Shown: piece after piece, positions 1 to 7,282 of the stretch
Layout of the letters: each line of letters begins with the position of its first letter
Position numbering within the stretch: the first letter of the stretch is position 1
Source of the DNA: Blattabacterium cuenoti
GTDB taxonomy: Bacteria > Bacteroidota > Bacteroidia > Flavobacteriales > Blattabacteriaceae
DNA: 64,000 nucleotides
Assembly: GCF_014251715.1 (NCBI RefSeq)
Contig: NZ_CP059198.1
Span: 505,721 to 569,720 of the forward strand
Direction of reading: 5' to 3'
Program-made: the position numbers and the translations under genes
Notes under the pieces: model-generated
Told to the model about the DNA's origin: nothing
What the model saw: the letters and a program-made list of their open reading frames with translations, nothing else
Database searches by the model: none

Positions 1-479
1 TTGTCTCCATTCCTTAATCCTATTTCTTTTCCTAAAGAATCTACTTCGATCCCATATTTAACATTTTTTGTAGGAAGATAAGTTTCTCCATACTTGAATA
101 ATAAACAAGTAAAAATGAAAATAGATAATAATATGTTGAAAATAATTCCTCCAGAAATAATTAATAATCTTTTTATTGCTGATTTTGAACGAAATTCCCA
201 ATCTTTTACCTGATACGTATTTTTATCTGATCCATTTTTATCGTTTATCATCATTCCAGATATTTTAATATATCCTCCTAAAGGCAACCATCCTATTCCA
301 TAAATAGTATGTCCTATTTTTTTTTTAAAAATAGAAAACCAAGGATCAAAAAATAAAAAAAATTTTTCTACTCGAACTTTAAATATTTGAGCTAGAATAA
401 AATGACCTAATTCATGAATAACGATTAATATAGAGATGCTAAGTAAAAATTGTATAGATCTAATCAAAATAGATGTCAT
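1..479 (-). CDS. rseP: RseP-like site-2 zinc metalloprotease (partial, N-terminal part)
   Basis: Membrane-embedded zinc protease of the RseP/site-2 protease family, which cleaves anti-sigma factors and leftover signal peptides within the membrane. The reading frame starts at the ATG at 477-479 and runs off the left edge, so only about 159 N-terminal residues are seen. An N-terminal membrane segment contains the zinc-binding motif HELGH in the context VIHELGHFILA. It is followed by the family's GYIKISGM-type stretch and a second hydrophobic segment (LLIISGGIIFNILLSIFIF). The start of the PDZ region lies at the edge. It is divergent from feoA with a 63-base gap. The family call is firm; substrates are unknown. 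Confidence 0.9.
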   Translation of the reverse strand, partial: MTSILIRSIQFLLSISILIVIHELGHFILAQIFKVRVEKFFLFFDPWFSIFKKKIGHTIYGIGWLPLGGYIKISGMMINDKNGSDKNTYQVKDWEFRSKSAIKRLLIISGGIIFNILLSIFIFTCLLFKYGETYLPTKNVKYGIEVDSLGKEIGLRNGD

Positions 480-542
480 TTATAATAATAAAAAAAGATA
501 AATTTAAACCTTTATTTCATTTTTTTTAAAAAAATATAAATT

Positions 543-782
543 TTGAATTTATCTAATCTTAAAAAAGGAGAAAAAGGAATTATTAAAGGATATAAAAATG
601 ATGATTTTCCTATTAAATTATTAGAATTAGGAGTATTGCCTGGAGTAGAATTTGAAATACTTTTTGTTTCCATTTTTTATGATCCATTATGTATAAGTTA
701 CGATCAATCTTGTTTAGCTTTACGTAAAAAAGAAGCTGAAAACATTATAATAGAACCTTATTCATGCAAAAAAAAACAATAA
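543..782 (+). CDS. feoA: FeoA domain protein, ferrous iron transport accessory
   Basis: Small SH3-like cytoplasmic FeoA protein (79 aa, normal for the family) thought to bind and modulate the FeoB iron transporter. The fold signature is visible: a Lys/Gly-rich N-terminus (LKKGEKGIIKGY), the LLELGVLPG core and a C-terminal region with AENIIIEP. The start is a TTG, with no upstream ATG in frame. The 3' end overlaps feoB by 19 bases, which implies translational coupling. Direct FeoA-FeoB adjacency makes the function secure. Confidence 0.88.
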   Translation: MNLSNLKKGEKGIIKGYKNDDFPIKLLELGVLPGVEFEILFVSIFYDPLCISYDQSCLALRKKEAENIIIEPYSCKKKQ

Positions 783-2821
783 AATTAGCACTTATTGGAA
801 ATCCAAATGTAGGAAAAACTTCTTTATTTAATAAATTAACTGGATTAAATCAAAAAATAGGTAATTATTTAGGAGTTACAGTAGACAAAAAAATAGGATA
901 TTTTAATGATGATAATACATATTATCAAATTATAGATCTTCCTGGAACTTATAGCATTTATCCTTCATCTGATGATGAAGAAGTGGTTAGTAAATTACTA
1001 AACAATATAGATGATTTGGATTATCCAGACAAAATTATGGTAGTAGCAGATTCATCTAATATAAAAAAAAGTATTCTTTTATTAAGACAAATACAAGATT
1101 TAGGTTTTCCCGTTTTATTCATATTAAATATGTTGGATGAAGCAAAGAAAAAGGGAATATTCATTAATACAAAAAAATTAAAACAATTTCTTGCAACAGA
1201 AATTGTTTTAATAAATGCAAGAAAAGGTATAGGATTGGAAAAAATAAAAAAAGAAATAAAAAATTTAAATAAAAAAATAAAAAAAGTACATTTTTTCAAT
1301 CCAGGATTACGTTATTCTATTGCTATTAATGATGTAAAAAATTATTACAAAGTAAATACTTATAAAGCTTGGTATTATTTAGCCTGTAATAGAAAATTTT
1401 TTAAAAAAAATTATTTACTAAAAATAAAAAATAAACACAATATTATATCCAAAAGATTACAAATAAAGGAAACATTAGATAGATATGAAGAAATAGGAGT
1501 AATTGTATCCAATACAGTTTATAAATTTATTTCTGAGAAAGAAAAAAATTATTTAGAATTTTATAAAAAAATAGATAATGCTTTAATTGTACATCCTTTT
1601 TGGGGATATTTTATTTTTTTATTTTTTTTATTTTTCATTTTTCAATGTGTGTTTTTTTGTTCAGAAATTTCTAAAAAATTCATAGAATTTTTTTTTTCTT
1701 TTATTAAAATAAAATTAGAAAATGTTTATCCAGGTCCTTTAAACCATTTTTTATTGCAAGGAATATTTCCTGGAATTATTACCATAATTACTTTTATTCC
1801 CCAAATTTTTATTTTATTATTTTTTATTCTTCTTATGGAAGAAAGTGGATACATAAGCAGAGTAATTTTTTTAATGGATAGAATCATGCGCCCTTTTGGA
1901 TTAAATGGGAAAAGTGTAGTTCCTCTTATTTCTAGCATGTCTTGTTCCATTCCAGCAATAATGTCATCTAGACATATTGAAAATGCAAGAGTTCGTTTGA
2001 TCACTATTTTATCTAGTCCTTTTATGACTTGTTCGGCTAGATTACCTGTTTATACTTTAATTATATCTATCATTATTCCTGATAAAAAATGGTATTTAAT
2101 ACAATTAAAAGGAATCGTTCTCATGGCTATGTATTTTTTAGGAGTGATATCTGCTTTAGGTATTTCAATGATTTTACACAAATTTTTGAAAAAAAATTAT
2201 GAAAATTATCTTATAATGGAAATTCCTACCTATAAAATACCTCTATTTAGGAATATATTGATGAACCTATGGATTAATCTTAAATCATTTATTTTAAGCG
2301 CTGGAAAAATTATTTTTATTATTAATATAATAATATATGTTTTAGGTACTTATGGTCCGTCTTTTAATAAAAAAAAATTAAATAAAAACATTAAAAAATA
2401 TATTAGTATAGAAAAAAAAAAATTATCTGAATCATATTTAGGTATCATTGGTAAAAAAATGGAACCTATTATTCATCCATTAGGATACGATTGGAAAATT
2501 GGAATTGGTTTGTTATCTTCTCTTGTAGCAAGAGAAGCTTTTGTTAGTACAATGGCTTCTGTCTATAGTATAGAAAAAAAAGAAAATTTTTTAAAAGAAA
2601 AAATGAAAAAAGAACTACATCATAGTACAAAAAAACCTGTTTATAATATAGCAACAGGAATTTCTTTACTATTTTTTTATGCATTTTCTATGCAATGCAT
2701 GAGTACCTTATCCATAATAAAAAAGGAAACAAAATCTTGGAAATGGCCAATAATACAATTTATTTTCATGACTATACTAGCTTATAGTACTTCGTTTTTA
2801 ACATATCAAATTTTAAAATAA
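764..2821 (+). CDS. feoB: Ferrous iron transporter FeoB
   Basis: Inner-membrane Fe(II) transporter with a cytosolic GTPase domain. The N-terminal G domain shows G1 GNPNVGKTS (residues 12-20), G3 DLPGTYS near residue 60 and G4 NMLD near residue 122. A helical linker follows, then a polytopic membrane region from about residue 280 containing the Gate motif with conserved Cys (SMSCSIPAIMSSR) and a second Cys-containing gate (FMTCSARLPVYTLI). The length (685 aa) is that of a complete Bacteroidetes FeoB. The start overlaps feoA. It is probably co-transcribed with feoA and the tiny ORF that follows, and is the only metal importer for iron visible here. Confidence 0.96.
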   Translation: MQKKTIKLALIGNPNVGKTSLFNKLTGLNQKIGNYLGVTVDKKIGYFNDDNTYYQIIDLPGTYSIYPSSDDEEVVSKLLNNIDDLDYPDKIMVVADSSNIKKSILLLRQIQDLGFPVLFILNMLDEAKKKGIFINTKKLKQFLATEIVLINARKGIGLEKIKKEIKNLNKKIKKVHFFNPGLRYSIAINDVKNYYKVNTYKAWYYLACNRKFFKKNYLLKIKNKHNIISKRLQIKETLDRYEEIGVIVSNTVYKFISEKEKNYLEFYKKIDNALIVHPFWGYFIFLFFLFFIFQCVFFCSEISKKFIEFFFSFIKIKLENVYPGPLNHFLLQGIFPGIITIITFIPQIFILLFFILLMEESGYISRVIFLMDRIMRPFGLNGKSVVPLISSMSCSIPAIMSSRHIENARVRLITILSSPFMTCSARLPVYTLIISIIIPDKKWYLIQLKGIVLMAMYFLGVISALGISMILHKFLKKNYENYLIMEIPTYKIPLFRNILMNLWINLKSFILSAGKIIFIINIIIYVLGTYGPSFNKKKLNKNIKKYISIEKKKLSESYLGIIGKKMEPIIHPLGYDWKIGIGLLSSLVAREAFVSTMASVYSIEKKENFLKEKMKKELHHSTKKPVYNIATGISLLFFYAFSMQCMSTLSIIKKETKSWKWPIIQFIFMTILAYSTSFLTYQILK

Positions 2822-2822
2822 A

Positions 2823-2948
2823 ATGTGGCAATATTTAATAATAGGGATATTATTTTTGTATTCAGTTATTTATTTATTAAAAAAATTTTTTAATTTTTTT
2901 TTAAAAAAAAAATTTGTAAAAAAAAATGCCATTGTAAATTGTAGATAA
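2823..2948 (+). CDS. Tiny single-pass membrane protein behind FeoB (FeoB-associated type, cysteine-poor)
   Basis: 41-codon ORF starting one base after the feoB stop codon. The product begins MWQYLIIGILFLYSVIYLL, a single membrane helix, followed by a Lys/Phe-rich tail ending NCR. Many Bacteroidetes place a short FeoB-associated Cys-rich membrane protein exactly here. Position, size and topology fit that family, but only one Cys remains, so it looks like a degenerate version. It could also be a chance ORF; there is no RBS evidence. Confidence 0.5.
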   Translation: MWQYLIIGILFLYSVIYLLKKFFNFFLKKKFVKKNAIVNCR

Positions 2949-2950
2949 GA

Positions 2951-3937
2951 TTATATTCTGTTTTTCATTTTTTCATATATAGCATTTTTAAATAAATCAG
3001 ATAAAGAAATACCTGCTACTTTTAATTGTTTTGGAAAAATGCTTTCTTTTGAAAGACCAGGAATCGTATTTATTTCTAAAAAGTAAGGGGTTTCATTAAT
3101 AATTATATATTCTGCCCTTGATATTCCTGATAAATTTAAAATTTTATATACTTTTTTTGCTATTTTTTTTACTTTACTTTCTACATTTGGAAGTAATTTT
3201 GCTGGGGTAATTTCTTTAGATTTTCCAGAATATTTTGATTCAAAATCAAAAAAATCATTTTTACTAATTATTTCTGTTATAGGCAAAACAATAACTTCGT
3301 TTTTAAATGAAAAAACCCCTACAGAAACCTCTCTTCCTTTAAGAAAGGATTCTATAATAATTTCTTCATCTTCTTTAAAAGCTTTTTCTACTGCATTAAA
3401 TAAATCTTTATCTTCATAAATTTTACTTATTCCTAAACTAGATCCAGATCGATTAGGTTTTACAAAACAAGGAAGACCTACTTTTTTTAAAATTTTGTCT
3501 TTACAAAAAATTTGATTTTTATTTATAAAAAAAGATGCAGCGGTATTAATACCAAAATATTTTAATAAAGTTAAACAATATTTTTTATTAAAAGTAATAT
3601 TAGCATGATGAAAATGACATCCAGTATAAGGAATTTGTAATAATTCAAAATAAGCTTGTAAAATTCCATCTTCTCCTGGAGATCCATGAATTGCATTAAA
3701 TATACAATCAAACTGTATATTTTTTATACCAAATTCCATACAAACAGTAAAATTATATTTATTGATAGGATACTCCTTATTTTTTTCATCTTTCATAAAC
3801 CATCTTTCTTTAAAAAGATAAATACGATAAGGATCAAATTCTTTTCTGCATAAATTATCATAAACCACTTCTCCACTTTTTAGTGATACAATAGATTCTT
3901 TTGTGAATCCACCCATAATAACAGCAATTTTTTTCAT
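2951..3937 (-). CDS. ddl: D-alanine--D-alanine ligase
   Basis: ATP-grasp enzyme that makes D-Ala-D-Ala for peptidoglycan in the cytoplasm (328 aa, usual length). Visible: the N-terminal GGFTKESIVSLKSG segment, HGSPGEDG near residue 85, the ATP-grasp stretch CFVKPNRSGSSLGISK, the Glu-rich EEIIIESFLKGREVSVG and the terminal metal/nucleotide motif EINTIPGLSKES. It is convergent with the feo genes (2-base gap) and divergent from the PASTA/rluD pair. The ddl-PASTA-rluD neighbourhood is common in Bacteroidetes. Together with MurF and UppS in this window it shows that a murein wall is still made. Confidence 0.96.
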   Translation of the reverse strand: MKKIAVIMGGFTKESIVSLKSGEVVYDNLCRKEFDPYRIYLFKERWFMKDEKNKEYPINKYNFTVCMEFGIKNIQFDCIFNAIHGSPGEDGILQAYFELLQIPYTGCHFHHANITFNKKYCLTLLKYFGINTAASFFINKNQIFCKDKILKKVGLPCFVKPNRSGSSLGISKIYEDKDLFNAVEKAFKEDEEIIIESFLKGREVSVGVFSFKNEVIVLPITEIISKNDFFDFESKYSGKSKEITPAKLLPNVESKVKKIAKKVYKILNLSGISRAEYIIINETPYFLEINTIPGLSKESIFPKQLKVAGISLSDLFKNAIYEKMKNRI

Positions 3938-3983
3938 GATTTATCTTTATTTTTATTGGTTTTAATGAATTTATTTTTTTGCT

Positions 3984-4829
3984 ATGAACTATTCAAAATA
4001 TTTTGTAATATTCATCATAAATTTATTAGTATCTATATTTATTTTATATAAGATCACTAAAATTGCATTAAAATGGGTGGAAAATTACACAAAACATGGA
4101 TCTTATGTTGTAGTTCCAAATTTGCGCTATTTAACTTTATCTCAATCTATATCCATTTTGAAAAAATTAAGATTAAAATATGATATAGATACATCACGTT
4201 ATGATCCTAATTTAAATCCAAACCAAATCATTTCTTTTTCTCCAGAAGCTGGAGATCATGTAAAAGAAGGAAGAACTATATATATACAGGTAAATTACCA
4301 ATCTTATACAAATACTGTTTTACCCAATATTATAAATAAAAATAAACATGAAGCTCTCCAATTACTTCATGCTAATCATATAGCTATTAAAAAAATAAAA
4401 TATATTAATGATCTTTCCAAAGATACAGTTTTAAAGGTTTTTTATAAAAAAAAATCAATTCAATCTGGATATATTTTTCCTTCTCATCAGGATGGAATCA
4501 CTTTGATAATTGGAAAAGTATATGAAAAAAATAATTTGATAGTCCCCAATGTTATTGGAATGTCATTACATGATGCTACTTCTACTTTAAAAAATAAATT
4601 ATTTCATGTAATTAATTTTTATTGTGATCATACAATAATAAATGATCCAGATAATAATGCAAAAGTATATCGTCAAAAACCTTATCCTGGAAAAATACAA
4701 GATAAAAATAAATCCATTGAACTTTGGTTAACTTCAAAAGAATTATTGGATAATTTAATACAAATAGAAGAAAAAAATTTTGAAAAAAAAACAGAAAAAA
4801 AAAATATAATATCTAATGAACAAACATAA
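3984..4829 (+). CDS. PASTA-domain membrane protein
   Basis: 281-aa protein with one N-terminal membrane helix (about residues 8-27) and an extracytoplasmic part made of three PASTA repeats, roughly 40-105, 110-178 and 180-250. Repeat hallmarks are VVPNLRYLTLSQSISILKK, VLPNIINKNKHEALQLL and VPNVIGMSLHDATSTL, each followed by a Q/P-G turn such as PEAGDHVKEG and PYPGKI. PASTA repeats bind muropeptide or beta-lactam-like ligands, but no kinase domain is attached. The Lys/Glu-rich C-terminus overlaps the rluD start by 14 bases. Its position next to ddl supports a cell-wall role; the exact role is unknown. Confidence 0.8.
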   Translation: MNYSKYFVIFIINLLVSIFILYKITKIALKWVENYTKHGSYVVVPNLRYLTLSQSISILKKLRLKYDIDTSRYDPNLNPNQIISFSPEAGDHVKEGRTIYIQVNYQSYTNTVLPNIINKNKHEALQLLHANHIAIKKIKYINDLSKDTVLKVFYKKKSIQSGYIFPSHQDGITLIIGKVYEKNNLIVPNVIGMSLHDATSTLKNKLFHVINFYCDHTIINDPDNNAKVYRQKPYPGKIQDKNKSIELWLTSKELLDNLIQIEEKNFEKKTEKKNIISNEQT

Positions 4830-5835
4830 ATATCAAATTTTTTCAGATAAAAATCAAAAAGAAATTCGTATTGATAAATTTTTGAAAAAGTATATTCCAA
4901 ATATCAGTAGGAATCAAATTCAAAAAATTTTTTTTTCAGAAAAAGTTTTAGTTAACCAATGTATTGTAAAAAAAAATTATAAAATCAAGCCTTTAGATTT
5001 TGTAGAAATAGAAATTATTACTACACCTAGTTTAGATCATTTAGAATATAAAAATATTATTGCAGAAAAAATAAATCTTGATATTATTCATGAAGATGAA
5101 GATGTAATCGTGGTAAATAAACCTGCAGGAATGGTAGTACATCCCGGTTTTGGAAATAAAAAAGGAACATTAATTCATGGAATTAAATATCATTTAATAA
5201 ATTCTAATTTTAATAATTTCAATCTATATAGAGGGGGATTGGTCCACCGATTAGACAAAGATACATCTGGTTTATTAGTTTTAGCTAAAAATGAATATTC
5301 TCAAAAATGCTTATTTAAACAATTTCATTATAGAACTATAAAAAGAAAATATATAGCTTTAATATGGGGAAATTTATTGGAAGAAAAAGGAATCATTACT
5401 GGTTTTATTGGAAGAGATCCTAAAAATAGAAAAAGAATGACTATTTTTAAAAATGAAGAATGCAATAAAGGAAAACATTCAGTAACACACTACAAAGTAT
5501 TAGAAAGATTTAAACATTTAACATATGTTTCTTGCAATATTAAAACAGGAAAAACACATCAAATTAGAGCTCATTTTAAATATTTAGGACATCCATTATT
5601 TCATGATTCTATTTATGGTGGAAATAAAATAATTAAAAAAAAATATTCTAATCAAAACATAAAATTTCTTAATTTTTGTCTAAAAATTTTACAAAGACAA
5701 GCTTTACACGCAATTTCTCTTTCTTTTATTCATCCAAAAAATGGAAAATGTCATTTTTATTGTCCAATTCCTGAAGATTTTAAAATAGTTCTACAAAACT
5801 GCAGAAATAAATTTTTACAACAAAATTCCATGTAA
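4816..5835 (+). CDS. rluD: RluA/RluD-family 23S rRNA pseudouridine synthase
   Basis: Converts uridines to pseudouridine in 23S rRNA helix 69 (RluD role by family). It has an N-terminal S4 RNA-binding domain (about residues 14-75, IRIDKFLKKYIPNISRNQIQ) and a catalytic domain with the active-site motif HRLDKDTSGLLVLAKN. The motif INKPAGM-like (VVNKPAGMVVHPG) and the later GKTHQIRAHF are also present. Length 339 aa is typical. The start overlaps the PASTA gene, so the two are probably translated together. The 3' end overlaps mgtE tail-to-tail by 21 bases. The RluD subtype is likely, though RluC cannot be excluded without alignment. Confidence 0.88.
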   Translation: MNKHKYQIFSDKNQKEIRIDKFLKKYIPNISRNQIQKIFFSEKVLVNQCIVKKNYKIKPLDFVEIEIITTPSLDHLEYKNIIAEKINLDIIHEDEDVIVVNKPAGMVVHPGFGNKKGTLIHGIKYHLINSNFNNFNLYRGGLVHRLDKDTSGLLVLAKNEYSQKCLFKQFHYRTIKRKYIALIWGNLLEEKGIITGFIGRDPKNRKRMTIFKNEECNKGKHSVTHYKVLERFKHLTYVSCNIKTGKTHQIRAHFKYLGHPLFHDSIYGGNKIIKKKYSNQNIKFLNFCLKILQRQALHAISLSFIHPKNGKCHFYCPIPEDFKIVLQNCRNKFLQQNSM

Positions 5836-7164
5836 TAAAATATAAGATGTAGAAAAATATATAATTAATCCTATAACATCCACTAGTGTAGCGACAAAAG
5901 GAGCAGAAGAACTAGCCGGATCTCCTCTAAATTTTTTTATTATAAAAGGTAACATAGATCCGCTAAATGTTCCCCATAATACAACTCCAATTAAAGATAA
6001 AAAAACTGTTAATCCTACTAATATCCAATGAGTTCCATAATTAAAAAAATTAATTTTATGCCAAGCTATAACACGTATAAAACCTGTAATTCCTAGAATA
6101 CTACCTAAAAAAAAACCACAAACAATTTCTCTTTTCATCACTATCCACCAATCTTTTATTTTTACCTCTCCCAAAGCCATTGCTTGAATAATTATACTTG
6201 CGGCTTGAGCTCCACTATTTCCTCCACTTGAAACAACTAAAGGAATAAATAAAGCTAGTACCACTGCTTTCTCTATAACACTTGAAAATCTTTGCATAAC
6301 TGTTGTTGTTAACATTTCTCCTATAAATAACAAAATTAACCATCCAGCTCTTTTTTTAATTAATTTATATAAAGGAACATTAAGATAAGATTGATTTAAG
6401 GGGTCAACTATTTTTTTAACATTTTCTTTTTCTCTATAATTTTCATTTAAAAACCATAAAATATCGTACATTTTTACTATTCCTAATAAAAAATTATTAT
6501 CATCAATTACTGGAAGTGTAACTCTATTATTCATAGAAAATATTTTAAGAGTTTCTTTCTCTGTATCTGTAACATTTAAAGCGGCTGTATATTGTCCATT
6601 CATTAAATCAAATACTTTTGTTTTTGGATCTACTAACAAAAATTCTCGTATTTTTATATCATCTATCAATTTACCTTTTTGATCAATTATATATACAATT
6701 TCGAGAATATCACTATTTTTTACTTCTTTTCGAATATAATCCAAAACGTTTTGTACGCTCCAAGTTTTTTTAACGGCAATATAATATGGGATAATTATCC
6801 GACCTACACTATTTTCAGGATATCCTAAAGAAACTAAAATTCTACATTTTTCTTCAGTACTTAAATATTTAATTAAATCTTTTAAAATATTTTTTGGAAT
6901 TTTATCTAAAAAAGAAACACGATCATCTTTTGACAAATTATTTAATAATTCCATTCTTTTAATCGAATACATTTCTTCCATTATTTTTTTTTTAATAGAA
7001 AAATCCAATAGTCTAAAAAGAGATATAGCCTTACATAATTTTAATAAACTAAATATTTTTACAACATCATTTTTATGATGATGAATGATTTTTAGTAAAC
7101 TACTAATAGTTTGATTATTTAAAAATTTATCATTGTTAAAATAATCTGGATGTTCATTAAACAT
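5815..7164 (-). CDS. mgtE: MgtE-family magnesium transporter
   Basis: Inner-membrane Mg2+ channel/transporter, 449 aa, the family norm. It carries an N-terminal helical MgtE_N domain (about residues 20-125) and two CBS domains (about 125-250). A plug helix leads to five membrane helices, with the signature LVVSSGGNSGAQAASIIIQAMALGE in the second. The terminal helix runs right to the overlap with rluD. The gene is divergent from leuS across a 118-base gap in which no clear promoter element was found. Function is secure from the CBS plus transmembrane architecture. Confidence 0.93.
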   Translation of the reverse strand: MFNEHPDYFNNDKFLNNQTISSLLKIIHHHKNDVVKIFSLLKLCKAISLFRLLDFSIKKKIMEEMYSIKRMELLNNLSKDDRVSFLDKIPKNILKDLIKYLSTEEKCRILVSLGYPENSVGRIIIPYYIAVKKTWSVQNVLDYIRKEVKNSDILEIVYIIDQKGKLIDDIKIREFLLVDPKTKVFDLMNGQYTAALNVTDTEKETLKIFSMNNRVTLPVIDDNNFLLGIVKMYDILWFLNENYREKENVKKIVDPLNQSYLNVPLYKLIKKRAGWLILLFIGEMLTTTVMQRFSSVIEKAVVLALFIPLVVSSGGNSGAQAASIIIQAMALGEVKIKDWWIVMKREIVCGFFLGSILGITGFIRVIAWHKINFFNYGTHWILVGLTVFLSLIGVVLWGTFSGSMLPFIIKKFRGDPASSSAPFVATLVDVIGLIIYFSTSYILLHGILL

Positions 7165-7282
7165 TTTTTCTTTTTTTTTGTAGAAACTTTTTTTTGAATA
7201 TTTATATTTATAATTATTTGATTCTTTCTTTGTAGAAAGAATTAAAATTACGTAATAAAATCATTGTAATTTTTAAAAAAAA

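Noticed and set aside
1021..1299. Antisense open frames inside feoB and many other genes (for example within metE, bamA and pnp)
   Set aside because: They have low-complexity Phe/Ile/Asn-rich products mirroring the A-rich sense strand, no recognisable domains and lie fully inside well-supported genes.
5815..5860. Hairpin at the rluD/mgtE junction
   Set aside because: Only about 5 uninterrupted base pairs (TTACA/TGTAA) with a long loop; not distinguishable from chance.
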